DNA of 8,965 nt from Balneolaceae bacterium. GTDB taxonomy: Bacteria > Bacteroidota > Rhodothermia > Balneolales > Balneolaceae. The stretch is taken from the NCBI GenBank assembly GCA_007123785.1, contig SLGL01000068.1, positions 1-8,965 of the forward strand. Reading direction: 5' to 3'. How positions within the stretch are numbered: position 1 is the first letter of the stretch; each line of letters begins with the position of its first letter. Of the stretch, positions 1 to 7,028 are shown piece after piece. The notes below the pieces were generated by a model. That model did not search any database. It saw only the letters and a list, made by a program, of their open reading frames with translations, and was not told the origin of the DNA. The position numbers and the translations under genes are program-made.

Positions 1-1
1 A

Positions 2-1300
2 TATCGTTACAGTTTGTTAGAAGAAATCAGAAAACCTTCTCTTGAAAAAGAGAGAGCCGTTTTAGTTGGACTTTTTGGCCCTGAAATTCCCCGATGGCTG
101 GCTGAAGAATATCTTGATGAGTTGATGCTGCTTGCTAATACAGCCGGGGCTGATACTGCAGAAAAAATTCTCCAGAACCGGCCTCATCCCGATCCAACCA
201 CATATATCGGCAAGGGTAAACTAAATCAGCTCAAACAGGAAGTAGTCGAAAATAATGCCGATGTACTTATTTTTGATGATGATCTGAGCGCAACACAAAT
301 AAGAAATATCGAAAAAACCACTAAAGTGAAAGTACTGGACCGAAGTGGCCTTATCCTCGATATTTTTGCATCCCGTGCTAAAACATCAGCAGCTAAAACA
401 CAGGTGGAACTTGCTCAGTTACAATATCTACTGCCTCGCCTTACTCGTTTCTGGACCCACCTGTCACGACAGAAAGGTGGAATCGGGACCAAAGGCCCCG
501 GTGAAACACAGATTGAAACAGACCGACGCCTTATCGGAAAACGTATTTCCACACTTAAAGAAAAACTGGAAAAACTCGATCGCCAGCGTACTACACAGCG
601 AAAAGGCCGGGAAAACATCACCAGAGTGGCCCTTGTCGGATACACCAATGCAGGTAAATCAACCCTGATGAATACACTAACAGATACCAACGTATTGGCC
701 GAAGACCGCCTTTTTGCCACACTCGACTCCACAGTTCGAAGACTGGAACTTGAAAACCACGATTTACTGCTGTCCGATACCGTTGGATTTATCCGAAAAC
801 TTCCTCACAACCTAATTGAAAGTTTCAAATCCACACTCGATGAAGTGAGGGATGCTGATGTCCTGCTTCATGTGGTAGATGCTTCTGGCAATATGATTGA
901 AGATTATATTAAAGTCGTAAAAAAAACACTTGAAGAGCTTGGAGTCGCAAAAACCAAAACTCTGCTTGTATTTAACAAAATTGATCTACTTGAACCCGCC
1001 CGGCTGATTGAATTGAAAAAAGAGTATCCCGGTGTGCTTTTTGTTTCAGCCTTTCGGGCAATGGGACTCAGAAAACTCGAAGAGCGTCTCGAAAAATTGA
1101 TTGAAGAAGATTATGTCACTTTTTCGTACAATATTCCATTAACTCATTACAAAGCTGTAAGCTTTTTGCACGAAGTAGCCGTTATAGAAAAAGAACACTT
1201 TGAAGGTAATGAAGTTGCCATTTCAGGCAGTTCGTCTAAAGAAGATATCGACCGGTTTGAGTCGATGCTCTCGGACATAGAACCTCTTATTGAAACATGA
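2..1300 (+). CDS. hflX: GTPase HflX, ribosome-splitting factor (5' end possibly cut by window edge)
   Basis: HflX binds the 50S subunit and splits stalled or hibernating ribosomes in a GTP-dependent way; it acts in the cytoplasm and is often heat-stress related (family knowledge). Numbering from the TTG at 14, the protein has 428 residues, close to the E. coli length. The N-terminal HflX domain (about 15-115) has the Y-I-G-x-G-K-L segment. A basic, helical linker (about 120-200) contains the G-P-G-E-T-Q-I-E-T-D-R-R signature. The G domain starts near 205 with P-loop GYTNAGKST (209-217), switch I T236 in FATLDST, DTVGF (255-259), NKID (321-324) and S345-A346 as G5. The frame is also open upstream of the TTG (codons for Y-R-Y-S) to the window edge, so an ATG start just outside is possible and the true N-terminus is undecided. 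The stop overlaps or touches the start of the CBS gene, which suggests co-transcription. Confidence 0.95.
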   Translation, partial: YRYSLLEEIRKPSLEKERAVLVGLFGPEIPRWLAEEYLDELMLLANTAGADTAEKILQNRPHPDPTTYIGKGKLNQLKQEVVENNADVLIFDDDLSATQIRNIEKTTKVKVLDRSGLILDIFASRAKTSAAKTQVELAQLQYLLPRLTRFWTHLSRQKGGIGTKGPGETQIETDRRLIGKRISTLKEKLEKLDRQRTTQRKGRENITRVALVGYTNAGKSTLMNTLTDTNVLAEDRLFATLDSTVRRLELENHDLLLSDTVGFIRKLPHNLIESFKSTLDEVRDADVLLHVVDASGNMIEDYIKVVKKTLEELGVAKTKTLLVFNKIDLLEPARLIELKKEYPGVLFVSAFRAMGLRKLEERLEKLIEEDYVTFSYNIPLTHYKAVSFLHEVAVIEKEHFEGNEVAISGSSSKEDIDRFESMLSDIEPLIET

Positions 1301-1301
1301 C

Positions 1302-1970
1302 GTGTTAGCGAAAGAACTATTAAATACCGAATTTACCCCTTTGCAGCCTTCAAGCCCTATTTCTGCCGCTTTGGCAAAAATGGATTCCTGGCAATCCTCG
1401 AGTATTCCTGTGGTAGAACCTGCCACAAATATGATTGCAGGCCATATATTGCTTGAAGACATCGCAGATAACATAGATGAGAGCCTTCCCATATCCGATC
1501 TTTCAATCCACCGCCCCATTTATGCTTATGAAAATCAGCACGTATTCGAAGTGGCCCGTCAAATGCTTCTTCATGAGGTTCGCATAATATCGGTTATTGA
1601 CATCACCGAACAGTATATTGGCATTATTGAAAAAAAGCATGTACTCGAAGCACTTTCAACCATGCTGAATATTACAACCGCTGGTTCAGTCATCACTGTA
1701 CATTTGGCCAAATCCGACTTTATGCTCTCGGAACTTGTGCATCTGATTGAAACAGAAGGTGCTAAAATTCTCGGCTTAACTGTTGAACAATCCCGCAATG
1801 GGGATTCTGTGATACAAGTTTCACTAAAAATCAGTCATGAAGACACCTCTGCTGTTACCTCATCTCTTCAGCGACATGGTTACTACACAACAACCGAAAA
1901 TAAGAGCGATCTGCTTCAGGTAGATTTTACCTCCAGGGCAGATGAATTGATGAGATATCTTGATCTTTAA
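1302..1970 (+). CDS. CBS-domain pair protein with ACT-like C-terminal domain
   Basis: This is a small cytoplasmic protein with two CBS motifs, roughly residues 4-55 and 66-118, counted from the GTG at 1302. A C-terminal region (about 130-200) has the beta-alpha-beta-beta rhythm of an ACT-like domain. CBS pairs usually bind adenine nucleotides and ACT domains usually bind amino acids, so a ligand-sensing role is likely, but the ligand and partner are not visible. Similar CBS-ACT proteins (AcuB-like) are common in Bacteroidota. The start is ambiguous. TTG at 1290 would overlap hflX by 11 bases, GTG at 1302 begins one base after the hflX stop, and the first in-frame ATG is at 1380, which would cut into the first CBS motif. 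I prefer GTG because it yields M-L-A-K-E-L, the usual way such proteins begin. No Shine-Dalgarno sequence separates the choices, and translational coupling to hflX is likely. Length is about 222 residues. Confidence 0.85.
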   Translation: MLAKELLNTEFTPLQPSSPISAALAKMDSWQSSSIPVVEPATNMIAGHILLEDIADNIDESLPISDLSIHRPIYAYENQHVFEVARQMLLHEVRIISVIDITEQYIGIIEKKHVLEALSTMLNITTAGSVITVHLAKSDFMLSELVHLIETEGAKILGLTVEQSRNGDSVIQVSLKISHEDTSAVTSSLQRHGYYTTTENKSDLLQVDFTSRADELMRYLDL

Positions 1971-2067
1971 AAAAAGCTCACTAATTCGGTTAAAATCGGG
2001 AACAAATCCGTCTGAGTTTATATATTCCAATGGTATTGCATCATAGCTACACAAGACTGAACCTTAC

Positions 2068-5058
2068 ATGAGTCGTAACTTTTTATTATTTATTCCAATA
2101 ACGCTGTTTCTTATTCTGGGTGAAAGCAATGCTTTTGCACAGCAATTGCAGGAATCTTACCAAAATGATTTCCAGACAGGGCTTGATTTGTTTGAAAAAG
2201 GACTTTATGCAGAATCTGTAGCCTATTTTGAACAGGCATCAAAAGGTGGCGAAAATATTGTAACAACCGAAACAGCTGAGTTTTATAAAGTAAGGGCCTT
2301 AAGCCGTATCGACTCTTCAGGAGTCAATTATCATGTAGATCGTTTTGTACAGGCCTATCCTGAAAGCAATCGGGCAGCTGTTTTATTAAGGGAAATTGCT
2401 GAAGATCATATAATACGTGGTGAATATGCACAAGCCATTGAACGAATGGACCGCGCCCTGAACTTCCCTCAATCATATAACGATCGTGCCGAACTTTACT
2501 ATGTTGTAGCAGAAACTGCGGTTGAAATGGGTGATTACGAATTGGCACGCAGCTATTTCCTGACTCTCTCCGATGATCACCGACGAAGTGTATGGTCACC
2601 CAGGGCACTCTACGCCCGCGGGCGCCTCTACCTGGAGGAAGAACGCTTCGCAGAATCTTCCGAAGCATTTGAGTTGCTTCGGGAACGTCATCCCGATACA
2701 CCGATGGCACGCAGAATCGGGACAGCACTGGGTGAGTCTTACTATCAGCAGCGCCGATTCAACCAGGCAATTGAGGCTTTGGAAGATGCGATTCCTTATG
2801 TGGATGAGGAAAACAGGCTGAAAGCAATCTATCTGATAGGAGAAAGCTACAATGCATTAAATAATTTTGAAGAAGCAGCGCGTTATTACCGCATCTATCT
2901 TGCCCGCGTTGATGATGAAGAAGAATCCCGTATCGGACATTATGGACTGGGTTGGGTATATCATAAACAGGAGATCTTTCACTGGGCAGCAAGAGCATTT
3001 GGTGAAGCCGCCATTGGGGATGACGATATCGCCCGAAAAGCCCTTTACTACAAAGCTGTAAATGAAAAACTGGCCGGCCGATATCGTGCCTCGCTCGAAG
3101 CCTTTCGGGAATTCGGAGACCGTTTTGGTGAAGGGGTTTTTTACGAACAGGCCTATTATGAATGGGCGGTGACCGCTCTCGAAGCAGGTAATTCCAACGA
3201 GGCTATTGAAGTGCTTTTACCTCTGGCTCAAAATTACCAGAACCTGGAAGAGCCGGCAAAAATATTAACCTTCCTGGGCGAAGCCTTTTATGCAAATAAT
3301 GAATATTCCCGTGCCATCGATGCATTTGAACTGGCTGCTCAAATAGACGACCTTGATCCCGCATTGCAGCGTCAGGCGCGGTTCCAGCGGGCGTGGGTGC
3401 TTTACTTTAATCAGGCCTATCAGCAGGCTCAGCCCGATTTTGAAGCTGTTTACAGTGAAGCTCCGAATTCAGAAATTGCCGGGGAAGCTCTCTTCTGGAG
3501 TGCAGACTCCAATTTTCAGATTAGCGAATATGAACGGGCGGCAAATCAGTACAACTCCTTTATCAGAGGCTTCCCCGATCATGAAATGGTTGGAGCAGCC
3601 AAATACAGCCTTGGCTGGGCTTATTTCAGAATGGGCGATTTCGAAAATGCCACAGCCCCGCTGATCGATTTTTTGAACAACTACGATCCACCTGATATTG
3701 CACTGTTCCCTTATGAAACTGATACCCGTCTCCGTATCGGTGATTCTTTTTATGCACAGGGCAGATATGCCGATGCCATGGAATACTATCGTGAAACCAT
3801 TGGTGCCGAACCGGGAGGCGATTACGCCATGTTCCAGGTAGCCAACAGTTATTACCGGATGAACAGAAATTTCGAAGCCGTGACCGAATTCAGGCGGCTA
3901 CTCAGAATCTATCCATACAGCAGACTGCGTGAACAGGCTCAATACAACATAGCCTACATCTATCTGAACACCGGAAATTACGATCAGGCAATCGAAGAAT
4001 TCGAATCTGTAATAAATCGATATCCCGGAACAGAATGGGCAGCCCGCTCTCAATATAATATTGGAGACTCCTACTACAATGCCGGAAATTTCGAAGCTGC
4101 AATTGAAGCCTATCAAAAAGTTTTAGATGAATATCCGCGAAGCCAATACATCATCGAAGCGATTGACGGTATTCAGTTTGCTCAGCTATCGGCCGGAGGA
4201 TTTGACACCAGTACTGATATTCTTGAAGATTTTCTTGCAGACAACCCCACATCAACAACCGCTGACAGACTCCGCTTTCGCCAGGCCGAAAATGTTTTTC
4301 AATCAGGTGATTATGAAGGTGCAGTTCGTGAGTTCAGACAGTATCTGCGCATAACAAACAACCGCAACCTGATGCCAGATGCCTACTTTAATATGGCTGA
4401 TGCCTATCAGCGAACGGATCAGAAACAGCAGGCGGCTGAAACCTATGAGACACTGATCAATGACTTTCCTGATTCAGAACGGGCTGCTCCCGCTTTGGTT
4501 GAGCTGGGCCGAATCCAGTATGAACTTGGGAATTATAATGAATCACTGCGGCGTTTTGAACAGCTTCTTGAGAAAGACAACCGTTACGAACAGGAAGCTT
4601 ATCTTGGTATTGGCAATGCAAATCTTGCACTTCGTAATAACAGTGAGGCCCGGCAATATTTTGAGCGTGTGCTCTCCGTTAATGAAGACAGCGGACAGGC
4701 TAATGTAGGCCACGGGAAAGTACTGTTAAGAGATGGACGCGTTGAAGAAGCCAGACGATTTTTCACCCTTGTTGCTGAATCGCACTCTACCGAAAGCGGT
4801 GCTGAAGCACAATATTTGATAGGCCAGTCCTATCTTGAAGAAGGCAACAGACAGGCAGCACTTGAAGCATTCTCGAATGTCCGGGTTTTATTTGAGGCAT
4901 TTGACGAATGGGTTGCTGAATCACAATATAAAATCGCGGAAATTTACATCAGGGACGGCCGCCGCGGGGATGCTATTTCCGTTCTGAACTCCATTGTAGA
5001 TAACTATCCCGGAACCGACGGCGCCCGAAAAGCACAGCGTTTATTACAAAATAATTAA
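2068..5058 (+). CDS. Large exported tetratricopeptide-repeat protein (996 aa)
   Basis: Residues 1-24 form a Sec signal peptide: a short basic start, a hydrophobic core L-L-F-I-P-I-T-L-F-L-I-L, and a likely cut after A22-F23-A24. No lipobox cysteine is present; the whole protein seems cysteine-free. The remainder is an almost continuous array of degenerate 34-37 residue TPR units, roughly two dozen. They recur as A-x-Y-x-I-G-x-x-Y-Y-x-x-G-x-(Y/F)-x-x-A-I-x-x-(Y/F) and often end in (Y/F)-P-(G/D)-(S/T). This style resembles BamD/YbgF-type periplasmic TPRs. No other domain is seen. It is therefore probably a periplasmic or outer-membrane-associated scaffold for protein contacts; a role in envelope assembly is inference only. 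The 97-bp gap upstream has no clear terminator, promoter or Shine-Dalgarno sequence. aroA follows after two bases. Large TPR proteins of this size occur widely in Bacteroidota, mostly without assigned function. Confidence 0.92.
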   Translation: MSRNFLLFIPITLFLILGESNAFAQQLQESYQNDFQTGLDLFEKGLYAESVAYFEQASKGGENIVTTETAEFYKVRALSRIDSSGVNYHVDRFVQAYPESNRAAVLLREIAEDHIIRGEYAQAIERMDRALNFPQSYNDRAELYYVVAETAVEMGDYELARSYFLTLSDDHRRSVWSPRALYARGRLYLEEERFAESSEAFELLRERHPDTPMARRIGTALGESYYQQRRFNQAIEALEDAIPYVDEENRLKAIYLIGESYNALNNFEEAARYYRIYLARVDDEEESRIGHYGLGWVYHKQEIFHWAARAFGEAAIGDDDIARKALYYKAVNEKLAGRYRASLEAFREFGDRFGEGVFYEQAYYEWAVTALEAGNSNEAIEVLLPLAQNYQNLEEPAKILTFLGEAFYANNEYSRAIDAFELAAQIDDLDPALQRQARFQRAWVLYFNQAYQQAQPDFEAVYSEAPNSEIAGEALFWSADSNFQISEYERAANQYNSFIRGFPDHEMVGAAKYSLGWAYFRMGDFENATAPLIDFLNNYDPPDIALFPYETDTRLRIGDSFYAQGRYADAMEYYRETIGAEPGGDYAMFQVANSYYRMNRNFEAVTEFRRLLRIYPYSRLREQAQYNIAYIYLNTGNYDQAIEEFESVINRYPGTEWAARSQYNIGDSYYNAGNFEAAIEAYQKVLDEYPRSQYIIEAIDGIQFAQLSAGGFDTSTDILEDFLADNPTSTTADRLRFRQAENVFQSGDYEGAVREFRQYLRITNNRNLMPDAYFNMADAYQRTDQKQQAAETYETLINDFPDSERAAPALVELGRIQYELGNYNESLRRFEQLLEKDNRYEQEAYLGIGNANLALRNNSEARQYFERVLSVNEDSGQANVGHGKVLLRDGRVEEARRFFTLVAESHSTESGAEAQYLIGQSYLEEGNRQAALEAFSNVRVLFEAFDEWVAESQYKIAEIYIRDGRRGDAISVLNSIVDNYPGTDGARKAQRLLQNN

Positions 5059-5060
5059 GA

Positions 5061-6347
5061 ATGACTCAGAAAGTTTCTCCTGTAAAGAAACTCACAGGAA
5101 ATCTCACACCTCCCCCCGACAAATCCATTTCACACCGTTCCGCTCTCTTTGCCGCCATTTCGGAGGAAGAGAGCCTTATTCATAACTATTCGGATGCCGC
5201 TGATCCCGCAAGCACTCTGAAGTGCCTGGCTCAGCTTGGCGTGCAAATTGAAAAAAATGGCTCTACCGTCCGAATAAGTGGTGCCGGACGAAACGGCCTT
5301 CAAAAACCAGATCAGCCACTTGATTGCGGTAATTCCGGAACCACTATGAGGCTTCTTGGCGGTATTTTGGCAGGCGCCGGTGTTGATTGTACCATGATCG
5401 GAGACGAATCACTTTCATCACGCACGATGAAGCGCATCATCGATCCGCTTACCCGAATGGGATGTTCCATCACCGGCCGGGACGGTTCTTATGCTCCGCT
5501 AAATGTCAGGCCTAACAATGGTGTTCAGGGAATTCGCTTTCCGCTGCCAATTGCAAGTGCCCAGTTAAAATCGGCAGTACTTCTGACCGGTTTGTTTGGT
5601 GAGAAACCGACTGAAGTGATTGAAAGTACACTAAGTCGCGATCATACCGAGCGGCTCCTTGAACTTCAATCAGAACCTTATGGAACCGGCAAATTGATTC
5701 GCAGCAGTTTGGATGATACCATTCCGGCCCAAAACTATTCGGTGCCCGGCGATTTTTCTGCAGCCGCTTTTTGGCTGGTTGCGGGTTCCATCCAGCCCGA
5801 AACGAATGTTCACCTTTCACAAGTCGGAATAAACCCAAGCCGGATTGCGGCCTATCAGGTCCTGCTGGAGATGGGGGCTAATATTCAAAAAGAGAATGAA
5901 ACCACAGCTGGAAAAGAGCCCGTGGCCGACCTTACAATTAAACCATCAGCACTCAGCCCGATAGAACTGGACCCGGCTCTCGTTCCCAACTGTATTGATG
6001 AACTTCCCATTCTGATGGTAGCGATGTGTTTTGCTGAAGGCACATCGGTAATTTCAGGAGCTGAAGAACTTCGTCACAAAGAGACCGACCGCCTTTCCGC
6101 AATGGCAGAAATTCTGACGCTTTCAGGTGCATCCACGGAGATTAAAAAAGATGGAATTATCATCCACGGCCAGCCAGATTTTATACCCAGGCCCTCATTA
6201 TACCCGTCCTATCACGACCACCGTATGGCAATGGCTGCGGCAGTTCTGGCAACCCGATCAAACGGCGTGTCTAAAATTAAAGATGCGGACTGCACTGATA
6301 TTTCCTACCCTGAATTTTGGGATCATCTTTTAAATTTAAGTCATTAG
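5061..6347 (+). CDS. aroA: 3-phosphoshikimate 1-carboxyvinyltransferase (EPSP synthase)
   Basis: AroA joins phosphoenolpyruvate to shikimate-3-phosphate, giving EPSP, the sixth step of the shikimate pathway to chorismate; it is cytosolic. The 428 residues match the usual length. Visible motifs are D20-K21-S22-I-S-H-R26 (substrate binding), G90-N-S-G-T-T-M-R97, G114-D-E-S-L, S166-A-Q-L-K170, R193-D-H-T-E197, the catalytic base D313 in N-C-I-D-E-L-P, and E341/R344 in E-L-R-H-K-E-T-D-R. D386-H-R388 lies near the C-terminus. GNSGTTMRL, GDxS, SAQxK and RDHTE agree with the Bacillus/CP4-like class II rather than the E. coli-like class I. The residue equivalent to E. coli Pro101 is Leu98. The usual R-P-M-x-R reads R121-T-M-K-R here. 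The ATG lies two bases after the TPR gene stop with no own Shine-Dalgarno sequence, so it is probably translated by coupling. It ends in TAG. Confidence 0.97.
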   Translation: MTQKVSPVKKLTGNLTPPPDKSISHRSALFAAISEEESLIHNYSDAADPASTLKCLAQLGVQIEKNGSTVRISGAGRNGLQKPDQPLDCGNSGTTMRLLGGILAGAGVDCTMIGDESLSSRTMKRIIDPLTRMGCSITGRDGSYAPLNVRPNNGVQGIRFPLPIASAQLKSAVLLTGLFGEKPTEVIESTLSRDHTERLLELQSEPYGTGKLIRSSLDDTIPAQNYSVPGDFSAAAFWLVAGSIQPETNVHLSQVGINPSRIAAYQVLLEMGANIQKENETTAGKEPVADLTIKPSALSPIELDPALVPNCIDELPILMVAMCFAEGTSVISGAEELRHKETDRLSAMAEILTLSGASTEIKKDGIIIHGQPDFIPRPSLYPSYHDHRMAMAAAVLATRSNGVSKIKDADCTDISYPEFWDHLLNLSH

Positions 6348-6389
6348 AGAACCCGATATTTTTTTGAAAGCCAGTCTAAATGGATCAGA

Positions 6390-6415
6390 TTTGACAGGTC
6401 AAACTATATTTTGAC
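6390..6415. promoter_or_regulatory. Perfect palindrome plus a third half-site, possible operator
   Basis: TTTGAC (6390-6395), two bases AG, then GTCAAA (6398-6403) form a perfect inverted repeat with 6-bp arms. TTTGAC recurs at 6410-6415, exactly 20 bases (about two helical turns) after the first copy. It sits in the aroA-hsp20 gap, upstream of the heat-shock pair. It could be a dimeric regulator site. The caution is that TTTGACA also resembles a -35 hexamer, so one or more copies may simply be promoter elements. It is not CIRCE (no TTAGCACTC arms) and I do not recognise the regulator. Confidence 0.35.
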
Positions 6416-6437
6416 ACTCTTTTCCCTTTCATATTTA
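6411..6437 (+). promoter_or_regulatory. Weak candidate promoter for hsp20-dnaK
   Basis: A perfect -35-like TTGACA (6411-6416) is followed after 15 bases by TATTTA (6432-6437), a fair -10 or a poor Bacteroidota-type -7 element. The spacing is short for a sigma-70 promoter. A better -10-like TAAAAT exists at 6464-6469 but has no matching -35. A promoter is expected somewhere in this 207-bp gap because the genes either side have unrelated functions, but the exact site is uncertain. Confidence 0.2.
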
Positions 6438-6502
6438 CGAAACTGGCATCAGGTCACATTTCTTAAAATGATCTATGTCAATACGTCAGTGAAGGGACTC
6501 TC

Positions 6503-6567
6503 TTTTTCTTGTTGGCATTGAGGTTGCTCTGTAAACAGGAAAAATGAAATTATTATGAGCAATTTCA
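6503..6567 (+). promoter_or_regulatory. Candidate RNA thermometer: two stacked hairpins over the hsp20 ribosome binding site and start codon
   Basis: Hairpin 1: 6503-6513 (UUUUUCUUGUU) pairs with 6534-6544 (AACAGGAAAAA) over 11 contiguous base pairs, ten Watson-Crick plus one U-G wobble. After one mismatch, 6515-6517 pairs with 6530-6532 (one wobble) and closes a 12-base loop. The SD-like AGGA (6537-6540) lies wholly inside the stem, opposite UCUU. Hairpin 2 starts at the very next base: 6545-6551 (UGAAAUU) pairs with 6561-6567 (AAUUUCA) over 7 bp, and the start codon 6555-6557 sits in its 9-base loop. Small heat-shock genes are the best-known targets of RNA thermometers (ROSE, fourU, Hsp17-type). 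A/U-rich, wobble-containing stems over SD and AUG fit that mechanism. The pairing is seen in the sequence; temperature control is inferred. Confidence 0.6.
6544..6558 (+). other. Possible 4-codon leader ORF coupled to hsp20
   Basis: ATG AAA TTA TTA TGA encodes M-K-L-L and its stop overlaps the hsp20 start as ATGA (6555-6558). The AGGA at 6537-6540 is only 3 bases from this ATG, but 14 bases from the hsp20 ATG, which is long. Ribosomes might therefore load here and re-initiate at hsp20. It is equally possible that the ATG is chance in an A/T-rich leader. Confidence 0.2.
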
Positions 6568-6986
6568 CCATCGACATAGAAAAACAACTTTCCAGGCTGG
6601 GTAAAGATATTCAGCAGTTTGTGGAGAGAGTTGCTCCAATCAATTTGGACAGCGGTGATTTTCATCCCGCATGTGATATTGTTGAAAGCAATGAAATTTT
6701 CTCTATTCTGCTCGATTTGCCCGGCATGAAGAAAAAACAGATTAAAATTACCCTGAAAGACCGGGTGATTTCCATCAGTGGCGAACGTGAACTTTATCTC
6801 GAAGATGGTGAAGAGCTGAAAAGGTCGGAGCGAAAGCATGGTTCTTTTTCCCGATCCTTCGCATTGCCGGAAACCGCTGATACATCCTCTATATCAGCAA
6901 CTTTTAAAGAGGGTGTTTTATACGTAAGAATTTCAAAAAAAGGAATGGAAGAAGAGAATGATTCGCAATCCATTCCAATCAAATAA
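6555..6986 (+). CDS. Small heat-shock protein, Hsp20/alpha-crystallin family
   Basis: This is an ATP-independent cytoplasmic holdase that binds unfolding proteins and hands them to DnaK (family knowledge). It has 143 residues, the normal size. The N-terminal arm (1-37) is variable and partly amphipathic. The alpha-crystallin domain (about 38-128) shows D54-L-P-G57, I-S-I-S-G-E-R (72-78), F-S-R-S-F-A-L-P (98-105) and the family signature A-T-F-K-E-G-V-L (115-122). The short tail ends with I140-P-I142, the I-x-I motif that docks on neighbouring subunits in the oligomer. The ATG at 6555 is the only start that keeps the whole arm, because an in-frame TGA lies at 6519. It is 42 bases ahead of dnaK on the same strand, so the two are probably one heat-shock transcript. 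Its leader holds a candidate RNA thermometer. The ibpA/hsp20 name cannot be set by sequence alone. Confidence 0.95.
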   Translation: MSNFTIDIEKQLSRLGKDIQQFVERVAPINLDSGDFHPACDIVESNEIFSILLDLPGMKKKQIKITLKDRVISISGERELYLEDGEELKRSERKHGSFSRSFALPETADTSSISATFKEGVLYVRISKKGMEEENDSQSIPIK

Positions 6987-7028
6987 ATTTGAATCATCCA
7001 ATAAAAATCAGAAAAAAGGTTACTTATC

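Noticed and set aside
415..732. Minus-strand ORF inside hflX (and similar long minus-strand ORFs at 6794-7261, 7724-8143 and 8327-8743)
   Set aside because: They lie opposite strongly conserved genes, their translations show no family motif and have shadow-like composition, and none has its own RBS or spacing.
1977..2016. Imperfect stem (CTCA/TGAG and CGG/CCG) after the CBS gene as terminator
   Set aside because: The arms are short, separated by mismatches, with a large loop and no T-run, so it is likely chance.
2324..2728. Minus-strand ORF opposite the TPR gene
   Set aside because: It is antisense to an in-frame TPR array whose repeats continue without a break, and its protein resembles no family.
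2068..5058. DNA-level tandem repeats in the TPR gene
   Set aside because: Short matches such as the YPG-coding segment near 4021 and 5005 reflect protein motifs; the units differ widely at DNA level, so no recent tandem duplication is visible.
6348..6370. Intrinsic terminator after aroA
   Set aside because: There is a run of seven T (6359-6365) but no G+C-rich stem in front of it, so I do not call a terminator.
6348..6554. CIRCE or sigma-32-type heat-shock promoter upstream of hsp20
   Set aside because: No TTAGCACTC/GAGTGCTAA arms and no CTTGAA with a CCCCAT-like partner could be found.
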